Part shown: in pieces, positions 18,971-29,692 of the stretch
Layout of the letters: each line of letters begins with the position of its first letter
How positions within the stretch are numbered: position 1 is the first letter of the stretch
NCBI RefSeq assembly: GCF_030813595.1
Contig: NZ_JAUSUH010000002.1
Location: 682,001 to 746,000, forward strand
Reading direction: 5' to 3'
Source of the DNA: Ancylobacter vacuolatus
GTDB lineage: Bacteria; Pseudomonadota; Alphaproteobacteria; Rhizobiales; Xanthobacteraceae
DNA: 64,000 nt
Position numbers and translations under genes: made by a program
The notes under the pieces: generated by a model
What the model was told of the DNA's origin: nothing
Seen by the model: only the letters and a program-made list of their open reading frames with translations
The model's database searches: none

Positions 18971-19369
18971 ATGGACGGCACGGGGCAAACTGGGCGGCCG
19001 AACGGCATCTTTATCTGGAACGAGCTGAACAGCCGCGACATCCCGGCCGCCAAGGCATTCTACGCCGCCGCGCTGGGCTGGAGCTTCACACCGATGCCCA
19101 TGCAAGGGAGCACGGACTACTGGATCATCCGCCAGGGCGAGGCGCAGATTGGCGGCATCTTTCCTTTGGAGGGGCCGGAATTCGACGGGGTGCCGGAGCA
19201 CTGGCTGTCCTATATCGCGGTCGACGACGTCGATGCGCGGTGCGAGAAGGCGCTGGCCGCCGGCGGTACCGTGCTGCGCGCGCCGTTTAATGTGCCGGAT
19301 GTCGGCCGCATCGCCATCGTGCGCGATTCGCAAGGCGCCGTTGCCGGCTGGATGACGCCGATGACGTGA
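18971..19369 (+). CDS. VOC (glyoxalase/bleomycin-resistance fold) protein
   Basis: 132 residues with the vicinal-oxygen-chelate pattern: NELNSRDIPAAKAFYAAALGW, then GGIFPLEGPE, YIAVDDVDARCEKALAAGG, and the closing VRDSQGAVAGW. Probably a small cytoplasmic metalloenzyme or binding protein. The substrate cannot be inferred. The ATG is well supported by ggggagg 9 bases upstream. Single gene with no obvious partners. Confidence 0.85.
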   Translation: MDGTGQTGRPNGIFIWNELNSRDIPAAKAFYAAALGWSFTPMPMQGSTDYWIIRQGEAQIGGIFPLEGPEFDGVPEHWLSYIAVDDVDARCEKALAAGGTVLRAPFNVPDVGRIAIVRDSQGAVAGWMTPMT

Positions 19370-19523
19370 CCTCATCCGGCGGGTTGGACACCTCTAACCT
19401 ACCGTTATTCCAGACGATTCGGTCGATCCGTTACGTCTGTGCCATATATGTGCCGCTATCTGGCCGTGCGCCGCGCGGCGGTCGCCCTCGTTCCATGCCT
19501 AATTCCTGGGGAAGATCGACACG

Positions 19524-20465
19524 ATGCAGTTCCATATCCCGGTTCCCGCCATTCGCGCCTGCGGCTTCTCCCTTCGCGAGGGGAGTCCCGAATTCGACGA
19601 TGTGGGCACCGGGCTCGACGAGGCGGAAGCGCTGGGCGTCGATATGGTGGAGCTACCGGTCTATGCTTGGCACCTGGTGGTGAACGGGCGCATCCTCGAC
19701 AATCGGCTGAAGGATCTGGTCCAGGCGCTCCAGGGACGCCGGCTCGGCTACAGCGTGCACGGCGCTCTGGCGGTCAACCTGATGGACTTGCCCGAGCGCC
19801 TTTCGCGCCATGAGCAGGTGCTCGCCGCTCATATCGACATCGCGGCCGCCATTGGCGCCCAGCACCTCGTCGTCCACACCGGCTTCGTGCGTGACCCGGA
19901 TGACGACCTCGAAGTCGCCTATTCCCGCCAGCGCGACGCTCTTGCCCGCGCCGGCGACCATGCGGCGGCCAATGGGGTGACGCTGTGCGTGGAGAACATC
20001 TTCCGTTTTGTTCACGCTCGCGAGACGGCCACCCCGGCCAAGCTCGCCGGCGAGCTCTCGGCGATCGACCACCCGGCGGTGAAAGCGACGCTCGATGTGA
20101 GCCACGCCTATATCCGCTGCACCGATGCCCGGCTTGATCCCATCGCCGAGATGGCGGCGCTGGCGCCGCATGTCGCCCATTTCCACCTGCACGATTCCTT
20201 CGGCCGCCCCAATGAGCGCCGGCCGGGCGACCTGTGGTTCTACGACCCGGCCGAGGCGGTGGCCTTTGGCGAGGGCGATCTGCACCTGCCGATCGGCTGG
20301 GGTGGCATCGACTGGGACGCGGTTGTGCAGATGGTGCGCCCCCCTGCCGGCGCTGTCGCGATGCTGGAGCTGAACCCCCGCCACTGGCGCGAGCTGAAGG
20401 ACCAGGTGGCCGTGCTGCGGGCTCTCGCCGGGCGCTTCCAGCCGGCATTCGTGCCCGCCTTGTGA
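19524..20465 (+). CDS. Sugar phosphate isomerase/epimerase-type TIM barrel
   Basis: 313 residues of the xylose isomerase-like AP-endonuclease-2 fold. Landmarks are the VHTGFV strand, LCVENIFRF (glutamate ligand), TLDVSHAYI (Asp/His metal ligands), HFHLHDSFG (His-x-His-x-x-Asp) and the final VAMLELNPRHW. These acidic/histidine positions suggest a divalent-metal isomerase or epimerase of unknown sugar. It precedes dnaK but has its own region upstream and is probably a separate transcript. Confidence 0.8.
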   Translation: MQFHIPVPAIRACGFSLREGSPEFDDVGTGLDEAEALGVDMVELPVYAWHLVVNGRILDNRLKDLVQALQGRRLGYSVHGALAVNLMDLPERLSRHEQVLAAHIDIAAAIGAQHLVVHTGFVRDPDDDLEVAYSRQRDALARAGDHAAANGVTLCVENIFRFVHARETATPAKLAGELSAIDHPAVKATLDVSHAYIRCTDARLDPIAEMAALAPHVAHFHLHDSFGRPNERRPGDLWFYDPAEAVAFGEGDLHLPIGWGGIDWDAVVQMVRPPAGAVAMLELNPRHWRELKDQVAVLRALAGRFQPAFVPAL

Positions 20466-20540
20466 GAGCCGCGCCGCCCCCGGCGGCCCCCGCGCCGGGC
20501 GAGGCTTTCGCGCGGCGCATCTTTTCCCCGCACGCTGCTT

Positions 20541-20572
20541 CTTGCGGCGGAAACGGCCGCCCCCTATATCGG
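20541..20572 (+). promoter_or_regulatory. Predicted RpoH (heat-shock) promoter of dnaK
   Basis: CTTG at 20541-20544, an 18-base spacer, then CCTATATCGG at 20563-20572. This fits the alphaproteobacterial heat-shock consensus CTTG-N17/18-CYTATNTNNG at every fixed position. Transcription would start near 20579, giving a ~118-base leader before the dnaK ATG. Confidence 0.7.
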
Positions 20573-20696
20573 CCACGAACGGCGCGGATAGCGTCGTACC
20601 CAATTGTTTGGGGGCCGGTCCGGGGGCACGGCATACAGTCCGTTCCTCTCCGGGTGCTTCAAGAAGGTCCGGCCGGCCTGCCGGAAGGAGAAACAT

Positions 20697-22592
<1,896 letters not shown>

Positions 22593-22606
22593 TCGACATC
22601 TGAGCA

Positions 22607-22644
22607 CCGCCCCCGGACTCCGTTCCGGGGGCGGATTTCTTTCC
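22607..22644 (+). terminator. dnaK-dnaJ intergenic terminator
   Basis: Perfect 11-bp stem ccgcccccgga (22607-22617) and tccgggggcgg (22624-22634), 6-base loop, followed by atttcttt. Partial termination here would set a high DnaK to DnaJ ratio; dnaJ may depend on read-through or its own promoter. Confidence 0.8.
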
Positions 22645-22803
22645 GTGGCCGCGCGGCCGGTGCCGCAGCCGCCACGGGTAGCATAAGCCCGGCACGCAGG
22701 ATCATCGCTGGGGCGTCCTCCGGCAGCTTTCCTGCATGGCGGCCGGGACCGCCCGCCGCGGGAAGCGCCGGCGGCGGCCAAGGATGCGACGGCACAGCGA
22801 CCC

Positions 22804-23952
22804 ATGTCCAAACGCGACTATTACGAACTCCTCGAAGTCACCCGGACCTGCAGCGATGGCGAGCTGAAGAGCTCCTATCGCAAGCTGGCGATGAAGTGGC
22901 ATCCCGATAAGAATCCCGGCAATGGTGACGCCGAGGTTCGGTTCAAGGAAATCAGCGAGGCCTACGACGTCCTCAAGGACCCGCAGAAGCGGGCCGCCTA
23001 TGACCGTTTCGGCCACGCCGCCTTCGATGGCGGCATGGGCCAGCCCGGCGGGCCGGGCTTCGGCTCCGACTTCGCCTCGACCTTCTCCGACATTTTCGAT
23101 GACCTGTTCGGCATGTCCGGCGGCAGGCGCGGCGCGGCTAGCGGCGGCGGACGCGGCGGGCGCGAGCGCGGGGCGGATCTGCGCTACAACATGGAAATCA
23201 CGCTGGAAGAGGCGTTCTCCGGCAAGGACGCCACCATCCGCCTGCCGACCTCGATCGTCTGCGAAACCTGCTCGGGCACCGGCGCCAAACCGGGCACCCA
23301 GCCCACCACCTGCCGTACCTGTTCTGGCTCCGGGCGCATTCGCCAGGCCCAGGGCTTCTTCACCCTGGAGCGTACCTGCCCGACCTGCCAGGGACGCGGC
23401 CAGGTGATCGAGGACCCATGCCCGGCCTGCGACGGCGCCGGTCGCACCACCAAGGAGCGCACACTGGAAGTGGGCATTCCGGCCGGGGTCGAGGACGGCA
23501 CCCGTATCCGTCTCGGCAATGAGGGCGAGGCCGGGGTGCGCGGCGGCCCGCCGGGCGACCTCTACATCTTCCTGTCGCTCGCCCCGCACGATTTCTTCCA
23601 GCGCGACGGCGCGGACCTGTTCTGCCGGGCGCCGATCTCCATGGTCACCGCCGCGCTCGGGGGCACCTGCGAGGTGCCGACCATTGATGGCGAGACCACG
23701 AAGGTCAAGATTCCCGAGGGTACGCAGTCAGGCAAGCGTTTCCGCCTGTCCGGCAAGGGGATGCCGGTACTTCGTAGCCGCACGCGCGGCGACATGTATG
23801 TTCAGGTTGTCGTCGAAACGCCGCAGAACCTGACGCGACGTCAGCGCGAACTTCTGAGCGAGTTCGATGCCGAATGTTCAAAGGACACCCATCCGGAATC
23901 GAGCGGCTTCTTCGCCCGGGTGAAGGATTTCTTTGCCGGGGATGCCGAATAA
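22804..23952 (+). CDS. dnaJ: Chaperone protein DnaJ (Hsp40)
   Basis: Co-chaperone that stimulates DnaK ATPase. 382 residues with an N-terminal J domain (HPD at 33-35), a Gly/Phe-rich linker ([22 protein letters not shown]), four CxxCxGxG zinc-finger repeats ([32 protein letters not shown]), and the C-terminal substrate domains. The start has only a weak ribosome site. It lies 211 bases after dnaK. Confidence 0.98.
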   Translation: MSKRDYYELLEVTRTCSDGELKSSYRKLAMKWHPDKNPGNGDAEVRFKEISEAYDVLKDPQKRAAYDRFGHAAFDGGMGQPGGPGFGSDFASTFSDIFDDLFGMSGGRRGAASGGGRGGRERGADLRYNMEITLEEAFSGKDATIRLPTSIVCETCSGTGAKPGTQPTTCRTCSGSGRIRQAQGFFTLERTCPTCQGRGQVIEDPCPACDGAGRTTKERTLEVGIPAGVEDGTRIRLGNEGEAGVRGGPPGDLYIFLSLAPHDFFQRDGADLFCRAPISMVTAALGGTCEVPTIDGETTKVKIPEGTQSGKRFRLSGKGMPVLRSRTRGDMYVQVVVETPQNLTRRQRELLSEFDAECSKDTHPESSGFFARVKDFFAGDAE

Positions 23953-24130
23953 GCGGCGAAACGTAATCAGCGCGTCATCGCGAGGCCTTAACAGGAGGCC
24001 GTCCGGCCTCTAATGTTGGCTCCGGTCTCCTGTCGCGCGTCCCTTGCCTCTTCGCGTCGCCTCGCTGCCCTCGCCTCGCCACCGTGCGTTGCCGCGCCTT
24101 CCCGCCACGGCTTACCGGAATCGAAGTCGC

Positions 24131-24766
24131 ATGCTCCATCGTTCTGCCTGCCCCTCGCCGAAAGAGCGCCCCGACGAAGTCCGCTTCCTCCAGTCCTGGC
24201 TGCAGAACCCGCTTCGTACCGGCGCTGTCTCGCCCTCCGGCCGTGCCCTTGCGCGTACCATGGCGAGCTTCGTCGACCCCGAGCAGGATGGTCCGGTGAT
24301 CGAGCTTGGGCCAGGTACCGGCCCGGTGACGACGGCACTGATCGCCCGCGGCGTCGCGCCCGAGCGGCTGGTGCTGATCGAGTACAACCCGGAATTCTGT
24401 AAGCTGCTGCGCCTGCGCTTCCCCGCTGCCACCGTCATACAGGGCGATGCCTATAACATGGCGCGCACGGTTGAGAGCCATCTCGACCGGCCCTCGGCGG
24501 CCGTGGTGTCCAGCCTGCCGCTGTTCACCCGCCCGGCCCCCGAGCGCCATGGCCTGCTGGACCAGGCCTTCGGCCTGTCCGTGCCGCGCGCGCCCTTCAT
24601 CCAGTTCACCTATGCCGTCGTCTCGCCCGTGCCACTGGCGCCGGAGCGGTTCGACGCCCATGTCAGCCAGCGCATCTGGGCCAACCTCCCGCCCGCCCGC
24701 GTCTGGGTGTATCGTTCCAACACCCACCACGCGCCGACGCCGGAGCTGAGCGCGGCCGAGGCGTAA
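24131..24766 (+). CDS. pmtA: Phospholipid N-methyltransferase-like SAM methyltransferase
   Basis: 211 residues from MLHRSACPSP. The SAM-binding motif I is VIELGPGTGPVTTALI, with LIEYNPEF as the motif II acidic residue. The N-terminal FLQSWLQNPLRTGAVSPSGRALA resembles alphaproteobacterial PmtA, which methylates phosphatidylethanolamine towards phosphatidylcholine. The PFIQFTYAVVSP segment also fits. The ATG at 24131 is the best guess, as upstream residues are Arg/Pro-rich and look non-coding. An rRNA dimethyltransferase-like function is the main alternative. Confidence 0.7.
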   Translation: MLHRSACPSPKERPDEVRFLQSWLQNPLRTGAVSPSGRALARTMASFVDPEQDGPVIELGPGTGPVTTALIARGVAPERLVLIEYNPEFCKLLRLRFPAATVIQGDAYNMARTVESHLDRPSAAVVSSLPLFTRPAPERHGLLDQAFGLSVPRAPFIQFTYAVVSPVPLAPERFDAHVSQRIWANLPPARVWVYRSNTHHAPTPELSAAEA

Positions 24767-24803
24767 GACTGGCCGCACCGGCCGCGTCATCGCAGGAGCT
24801 CCC

Positions 24804-25388
24804 ATGCGCCAGCCCCGTATTCTCGTCTTCGCCGGCTCCATCCGTACCGGCTCTTTCTCCGCCAGCCTTGCCGCGCTGGCGGCGAAGGAACTGGCGCTGA
24901 TGGAATGCGAGCCGGTGCTGCTGTCGCTGGCCGACTACCCGATGCCGATCTATGACGGCGACCTCGAAGCCAGCGAGGGCGTGCCTGCCGCCGCCAGGCA
25001 GCTGCGCGACCAGCTGGCCCGCGCCGACGGCGTGTTCATCGCCACCCCCGAATACAATGCCGGCCTGCCGCCATTGCTGAAGAACGCGCTCGACTGGGCG
25101 AGCCGGGTGCGCGATGGCGAGGGCGACGCCTTCAAGGGCCCGGTCTACGCCATCGGCTCCTCCTCGCCCGGCGGGATGGGCGGCTATCGCGCCGCCATGA
25201 TGCTGCGACAGACGCTGGCGCTCGGCCTCGGCTGCCTCGTCCTGGGCGAGCAGGTGATGCTGGCGGGCGCGTCCAGTGCCTTCGATGCGCGCGGCGACTT
25301 CAAGGACGAGAAGGCGCGCGAGAGGTTGCGCGCGGTGATGACAGCGCTTATCGAGCAGGCGGCGCTGCGGGCGGGTCTGCGCGCCTAG
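24804..25388 (+). CDS. NADPH-dependent FMN reductase
   Basis: 194 residues of flavodoxin fold. FAGSIRTGSFSASLA forms the FMN phosphate loop, and TPEYNAGLPPLLKNALDW is the family's signature. The ATG has aggag five bases upstream. Relatives (ChrR, ArsH, azoreductase-like proteins) reduce quinones, flavins or metals; the specific substrate is not evident. It lies between the methyltransferase gene and pyrF, all on the plus strand with short gaps. Confidence 0.88.
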   Translation: MRQPRILVFAGSIRTGSFSASLAALAAKELALMECEPVLLSLADYPMPIYDGDLEASEGVPAAARQLRDQLARADGVFIATPEYNAGLPPLLKNALDWASRVRDGEGDAFKGPVYAIGSSSPGGMGGYRAAMMLRQTLALGLGCLVLGEQVMLAGASSAFDARGDFKDEKARERLRAVMTALIEQAALRAGLRA

Positions 25389-25463
25389 ATAGGCCGGAGC
25401 ATTTTCTCCTCGCAAGAGTCAGCCAATTTTTGCGGAAGATGCTTAAGCGCGGAGACCGTCTTC

Positions 25464-26174
25464 ATGCACGCCCCTGTTTCCGATCCGCGCGACCGGCTCA
25501 TTGTCGCGCTCGACCTGCCCTCGGTCGGGGCGGCGGAACGCATCATCTCCCGTCTCGGCGACACGGTGAGCTTCTACAAGATCGGCTATGAGCTCGGCTT
25601 TGCCGGCGGCCTCGGCCTTGCCCGCGAGCTGGTCGCCGATGGCCGCAAGGTGTTCATCGACTTCAAGCTGCACGACATCGGCAACACGGTGGCGCGCGGC
25701 GTCGCCAGCCTCGCTGCGCTCGGCGCCAGCTTTGCCACCGTCCACGCCTACCCCCAGACCATGCGCGCGGCGATGGAAGGCAAGGGGGCGAGCCCGCTGC
25801 GCATTCTCGCCGTCACCGTGCTCACCTCCTATGACGAGGCCGACCTCACCGAGGCCGGCTATGGCGCCGGCGTCGCGCAAACGGTGGCGCGCCGGGTGGC
25901 GCAGGCGCGCGAGATCGGCATTGACGGCATTGTCTGCGCCCCCACCGACGCCGCCTCGGTGCGCATGGCGCTGGGCGAGAGGGGCGCCATCGTCACCCCC
26001 GGGGTGCGTCCGGACGGCAGCGATGTCGGTGACCAGAAGCGCATCGCCACGCCGCTCGCCGCCATCCGCGCCGGGGCCGACCATCTGGTGGTCGGCCGGC
26101 CGATCGTCGCCTCGCCCGATCCCGCTGCTGCCGCCCGTGCCGTGCAGGCCGAGATCACCCGCGCGCTTTCCTGA
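25464..26174 (+). CDS. pyrF: Orotidine-5'-phosphate decarboxylase
   Basis: Final step of de novo UMP synthesis. 236 residues with the catalytic block [17 protein letters not shown] (Lys/Asp tetrad), the N-terminal [25 protein letters not shown] near the phosphate site, and LVVGRPI. It begins 75 bases after the FMN reductase gene. Class I bacterial enzyme of typical length. Confidence 0.97.
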   Translation: MHAPVSDPRDRLIVALDLPSVGAAERIISRLGDTVSFYKIGYELGFAGGLGLARELVADGRKVFIDFKLHDIGNTVARGVASLAALGASFATVHAYPQTMRAAMEGKGASPLRILAVTVLTSYDEADLTEAGYGAGVAQTVARRVAQAREIGIDGIVCAPTDAASVRMALGERGAIVTPGVRPDGSDVGDQKRIATPLAAIRAGADHLVVGRPIVASPDPAAAARAVQAEITRALS

Positions 26175-26198
26175 ACCCACGCAGAAGGACCGAGAACA

Positions 26199-26819
26199 AT
26201 GGCCAAGGGCTACTGGATCAGCCGCCTCGATGTGCACGATACCGACGGTTACAAGCCCTATCTGCAGGGCGCGGAGCCGGCGATCGCCGCCTTTGGCGGC
26301 CGGTTCCTGGTGCGTGGCGGCACGCCGGAGGCGCTGGAGGGGACCGCCCGCGCCCGCAATGTCGTGGTGGAGTTCAAGGATTACGAGACCGCGCTCGCCT
26401 GCTTCCATTCGCCGGAATACCAGGCTGCCTATGTCAGCCGCGTCGCCGCCTCGCAGGGCGAGCACCTCATTATTGAGGGCTATGAGGGCGACCAGCCGGC
26501 GGCCGCGACGATTGAGGGGCCGGCGGCTGGGCCCGGCACCGGCTATTGGGTGATGCGGATCGACGTGCACGACATGGAAACCTACAAGTCCTATGTCGCC
26601 GCCGACGCCATCGCCATTGCCAAGTACGAGGGCTGGTTCGTGGTGCGCGGCGGGCGGCACGAGGGCGTGCACGGCGAGGCCCGCTCGCGCAATGTGCTCG
26701 TCGCCTTCAAGGATCTGGCGACGGCGCTGGCCTGCTACCATTCGCCGGAGTACCAAGCGGCGCTGGCCTTCCGCAGCAAGGCGGCGGTGGCCGAGGTGAT
26801 CGCTATCGCCGGCCTGTGA
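26199..26819 (+). CDS. Tandem DUF1330 protein
   Basis: 206 residues consisting of two copies of DUF1330, normally a single ~95-residue domain. Copy 1 (about 1-98) begins GYWISRLDVHDTDGYKPY and ends ASQGEHLIIEGYEG. Copy 2 (about 107-206) begins GYWVMRIDVHDMETYKSY. Both contain the matching (V/L)VRGG and NVxVxFKDxxTALACxHSPEYQAA signatures. It is a ferredoxin-like dimeric alpha/beta-barrel fold, so the fusion probably mimics the dimer in one chain. It starts 24 bases after pyrF. Function unknown. Confidence 0.85.
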   Translation: MAKGYWISRLDVHDTDGYKPYLQGAEPAIAAFGGRFLVRGGTPEALEGTARARNVVVEFKDYETALACFHSPEYQAAYVSRVAASQGEHLIIEGYEGDQPAAATIEGPAAGPGTGYWVMRIDVHDMETYKSYVAADAIAIAKYEGWFVVRGGRHEGVHGEARSRNVLVAFKDLATALACYHSPEYQAALAFRSKAAVAEVIAIAGL

Positions 26820-27063
26820 CGGGCGCCCGCTCTTGCGCAAAATGAGGCGGGTGCTTCGGCGAGAGCGTGCAGGATGGGCAAATGCGCAAGCTCGCGGGGC
26901 TTTGTGAGGTTGGTCGATGCGTCGGCGATGGACAACCCGAAAGAGTCCTGCTATGTGCCCTCACCCTGATTGGCTGCCCGCCATCCCGTAGGTTTCGGGA
27001 GACCCGCGCCAATCGCCAGAATTCAACGATGCGCGATACGCGAAGCACGAAAGAGGAAGACAC

Positions 27064-27306
27064 GTGCAGGTTCTCGTTCGGGACAACAACGTCGATCAGG
27101 CCCTCAAGGCGCTGAAGAAGAAGATGCAGCGCGAAGGCATCTTTCGCGAGATGAAGCTGCGCGGGCACTACGAGAAGCCGTCCGAGAAGCGCGCTCGCGA
27201 GGAGGCCGAGGCCGTCCGTCGCGCGCGCAAGCTGGCCCGCAAGCGCGCCCAGCGCGAAGGTCTGCTGCCCTCGAAGCCCAAGGTCGTTCCCGGCGGTCCC
27301 CGCTGA
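27064..27306 (+). CDS. rpsU: 30S ribosomal protein S21 (bS21)
   Basis: 80 residues, strongly basic, starting [20 protein letters not shown] and continuing with [20 protein letters not shown], the bS21 signature. The GTG start is preceded by gaggaaga. The C-terminus ([11 protein letters not shown]) extends past the short E. coli form, as is usual in Rhizobiales. 244 bases of upstream sequence hold no other gene. Confidence 0.95.
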   Translation: MQVLVRDNNVDQALKALKKKMQREGIFREMKLRGHYEKPSEKRAREEAEAVRRARKLARKRAQREGLLPSKPKVVPGGPR

Positions 27307-27356
27307 GACGACGCTGCGCGGTCCCGCTCGGGGCTGGCAGGATCGGAGAGATTTCC

Positions 27357-27392
27357 AAGCGCGGTGACGCCAGTCGCCGCGCTTCTTGCGTT
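27357..27392 (+). terminator. Probable rpsU terminator
   Basis: Stem aagcgcggtgac (27357-27368) and gtcgccgcgctt (27373-27384), loop gcca, with one G-U pair, followed by cttgcgtt. It sits 50 bases after the rpsU stop and just before the acetyltransferase start. Confidence 0.55.
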
Positions 27393-27407
27393 GGGAGAAT
27401 GGGCCGC

Positions 27408-27872
27408 ATGACCTTCCCTTGCACCGTGTCGGACCTGCGCGAGGTTCCGGCTTTTGCCCCCGTCGTGGCCGACCGCGTCTGGCGGGCTTGGTGGGAGGCG
27501 CAGGGCGTACCGCTGGCCGCCTTGCGCGCCCGGCTCGACGAGAGCCTCGGGCCGAGCCCGGTGCCGACCACCTTCGTCGCGCATGAAACCGAACGTTTCC
27601 TCGGCTGTGTCGCGCTCATCGCCAGCGATGTCGACCAGCGCCCCTTGCTGACGCCGTGGGTCGCCGCGCTCTGGGTGGAGCCGGACGTGCGCAGGCATGG
27701 GATCGGCGACGCGTTAATGGCGCGCGCGACGCAGGCAGCCTTCGGCGCGGGCCACGAGCATGTGTACCTGGCCGCAGAGGCGCAACTGGCGCCCTACTAT
27801 GTGGCGCGCGGCTGGGCGCTCATCGAATCCGATGTCGACGGGCTGGAGATCTTCGTCCGGCGAAACGGCTAG
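27408..27872 (+). CDS. GNAT-family N-acetyltransferase
   Basis: 154 residues with the GNAT core: FLGCVALIASD, then LTPWVAALWVEPDVRRHGIGDALM, which includes the acetyl-CoA loop R/Q-x-x-G-x-G/A in the form RRHGIG. The closing beta-strand is HVYLAAEAQLAPYYVARGW. ATG 27408 is chosen over the in-frame ATG at 27399 because gggag is ten bases upstream of the former and one of the latter. Substrate unknown. Confidence 0.8.
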   Translation: MTFPCTVSDLREVPAFAPVVADRVWRAWWEAQGVPLAALRARLDESLGPSPVPTTFVAHETERFLGCVALIASDVDQRPLLTPWVAALWVEPDVRRHGIGDALMARATQAAFGAGHEHVYLAAEAQLAPYYVARGWALIESDVDGLEIFVRRNG

Positions 27873-27899
27873 ACGCGCTGCCTTCGCCCGGCGTGGCGA

Positions 27900-28172
27900 C
27901 TACTGGCGGTTATAGGGGATCGTGTACTCGCCGGCGCGGATGCGCTCGGCCAGGCGCTCGGCAAAGCCGGCGGCGGCTTCCTCGCCATAGGTGGCGACCA
28001 TGGAGCGGATGGCGGTGAACAGGGCCGCCTGGGCAAGGCAGTCCTCGTCAAGACCGTCATAGACGGCCTCGTTCCACGCCTCATCGAGGTAGGCGAGCGC
28101 GGCATGGCGCTCGTCCTCGTGAGCCTGGTCGGCCTTGTCGTCGATATCGAGCGTTCCAGGAAGCTGAGACAA
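27900..28172 (-). CDS. Hypothetical acidic helical protein, 90 aa
   Basis: No ATG or GTG with a ribosome site is available; a TTG at 28172 has GGAGG seven bases upstream and is the best start. The 90-residue product is acidic and helical (AYLDEAWNEAVYDGLDEDCL, then AERLAERIRAGEYTIPYNRQ). I do not recognise the family. A much longer frame on the same strand is out of register with this one and looks spurious. Codon use matches neighbours. Confidence 0.6.
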   Translation of the reverse strand: MSQLPGTLDIDDKADQAHEDERHAALAYLDEAWNEAVYDGLDEDCLAQAALFTAIRSMVATYGEEAAAGFAERLAERIRAGEYTIPYNRQ

Positions 28173-28340
28173 ACCAAACCCTCCGCGTGCCGGGTTCCCG
28201 CCCCGCGGGGCACGCAACGCCGAAACCTTAGCATGCCCCGGCGGCCCGTCCGCTCAAGAATTGAAGGACGGTTAATTTGCCGCGGCATAAATGCGACAGG
28301 TGTGACATAATCGTTCCGCCGGATGGCAGCGGGGCGCGGT

Positions 28341-28748
28341 TCAGTTGCTGCCGTAACGGGTTGCAACATCACGGGCGAGCTTGGCGCCGGTCTCCAGATA
28401 GCGCTGGCTGGCCAGTTCCGCCGAGGGCGTGCACACGCGGTAGACTTGGCGGTAGCTTTCATAGCCGGTGTTGAAAGCGCTGGTGAGCTGGCCGCGACGG
28501 TCGCCCGATGACGCCTCGATGTCGAGCATGGCCTGCATCTCGTCGCGCCAGCGCGTCGCTTCGGCGGCTCCGCACAGGGGGCGCAGATAATGTAGCGCGC
28601 CGAGAATTTCGGCCAGATGCAGCAGTTCGGCCTCGTAGGGCGGGGCACCGCCCTGGGTCGCCTGCGCCAGTGCCGGTCGTGGCGAGGCGAGGACAAGCCC
28701 CGCCAGCAGGGCGGCAGACAACAGGGGGGCGAGCGGGGAGCGTAGCAT
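28341..28748 (-). CDS. TIGR02301 family secreted protein
   Basis: 135 residues with a signal peptide (LAPLLSAALLAGLVLASPRP, cleavage after ALA). The mature part shows the family pattern: HLAEILGALHYLRPLC, the WRDEMQAMLDIEAS segment, RRGQLTSAFNTGYESYRQVY and a conserved C (VYRVCTPS). The two cysteines could form a disulfide in the periplasm. TIGR02301 proteins are small alphaproteobacterial proteins of unknown role. Confidence 0.75.
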   Translation of the reverse strand: MLRSPLAPLLSAALLAGLVLASPRPALAQATQGGAPPYEAELLHLAEILGALHYLRPLCGAAEATRWRDEMQAMLDIEASSGDRRGQLTSAFNTGYESYRQVYRVCTPSAELASQRYLETGAKLARDVATRYGSN

Positions 28749-28799
28749 CCGCCTGTGGTGCGCCGGCGCCGCGCGGGCGTCAAGAGCCGCCGTCGCGGC

Positions 28800-29243
28800 C
28801 TATTGCGACTCCGGCGTGTCCGTGGCACGCGCCAGCAGGAAGGCGGCTGCGACGATATCAGCGAGGCCGGGCGTGGTCTCCTGCGGCAGGGCGGCCGGAT
28901 GGAACCAGCCGACTTCCGACGCTTCCGGCCCCTCCTGAGGCTCGCCCTGGACCCAGCGCGCGGCATGGCTGACCACGACGAAATGGGCGGCAAGCGCGCC
29001 GTCCGGATCGCGCTGGATGATGTCGAGCGCGCCGGCGACGCCGAGAATCTCGCAGGCGACGCCCACCTCCTCCATCACCTCGCGCGCGGCGGCTTGCGCC
29101 AGCGTTTCGCCCGGCTCCACCCGTCCGCCCGGCAAGGTCCACAGCCCCAGCGAAGGGGGGCGGCCGCGCCTGGCCAGCAGCAGCCGTCCGTCGCGAAAGA
29201 CGGCGGCGCTGGTGGCGAGCACGGGGCGGGGCGTGTGCGGCAT
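28800..29243 (-). CDS. NUDIX hydrolase
   Basis: 147 residues. The Nudix box runs from Gly40 to Val62 and fits G-x5-E-x7-REUxEExGU (Glu46, Arg54, Glu55, Glu58, Glu59). It is preceded by LLARRGRPPSLGLWTLPG, typical of ADP-ribose pyrophosphatase/MutT-like members. Substrate not determinable. The ATG at 29243 fits the family N-terminus; the frame extends further upstream but is Arg-rich and unlikely coding. Confidence 0.88.
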   Translation of the reverse strand: MPHTPRPVLATSAAVFRDGRLLLARRGRPPSLGLWTLPGGRVEPGETLAQAAAREVMEEVGVACEILGVAGALDIIQRDPDGALAAHFVVVSHAARWVQGEPQEGPEASEVGWFHPAALPQETTPGLADIVAAAFLLARATDTPESQ

Positions 29244-29382
29244 GTCGGGCGTCCGGTGAGCGATTCGCCGCCATCCTATCCGTTTTCGCGCCCGGTGCTC
29301 TAAGCGGCGGGGCTTGACCGCGCCCGATTGGAGCCGCATTCGAATCGGAAGGTCGGCAAGGATTCACGTGGCGGAGTAAACC

Positions 29383-29685
29383 ATGGGCAAGACGGCGAAG
29401 GACGGACACTGCGCCCGGCACCCGCGCGTCCCGGCCCTGCTTCTCGCCGGGGTGACGCTCCTCGGCAGCCTGGCGGCGGCGCAGGCCACCACGCCCGCCC
29501 GCCCGCCCGCCGCGCCCGAGAAGAGCGACCCCGCCTGCGCATCCTATGGCGCCGGCTTCACTCGTCTGGCCGGCTCCTCCACCTGCGTGAAGATCAGCGG
29601 CAGCGTGCAGACCGACCTCTATTCCACCGATGTGAACAGCACGAGCCGGGTCGACGCCCTCGCGCCGGGGCTGAAGAGCAAATAG
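29383..29685 (+). CDS. Small secreted porin-N-terminus-like protein
   Basis: 100 residues with a signal peptide (VPALLLAGVTLLGSLAAAQA). After a Pro/Ala-rich linker it has CASYGAGFTRLAGSSTCVKI followed by SGSVQTD. This is the motif that opens mature Rhizobiales porins (Omp2b/RopA type: C-x-x-YGAGF...G-x-x-TC-x-x-x-SG), with its two cysteines. The beta-barrel that should follow is absent; the protein stops ~20 residues later. It is either an orphan plug-like peptide family or a truncated porin. It converges with dapE, seven bases away. Confidence 0.6.
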   Translation: MGKTAKDGHCARHPRVPALLLAGVTLLGSLAAAQATTPARPPAAPEKSDPACASYGAGFTRLAGSSTCVKISGSVQTDLYSTDVNSTSRVDALAPGLKSK

Positions 29686-29692
29686 CCGCGCA

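Noticed and set aside
27869..28993. 374-codon minus-strand frame over three small genes
   Set aside because: Arg/Pro/Ser-rich and out of register with the 90-aa, TIGR02301 and NUDIX genes, which have ribosome sites, a signal peptide and a Nudix box.
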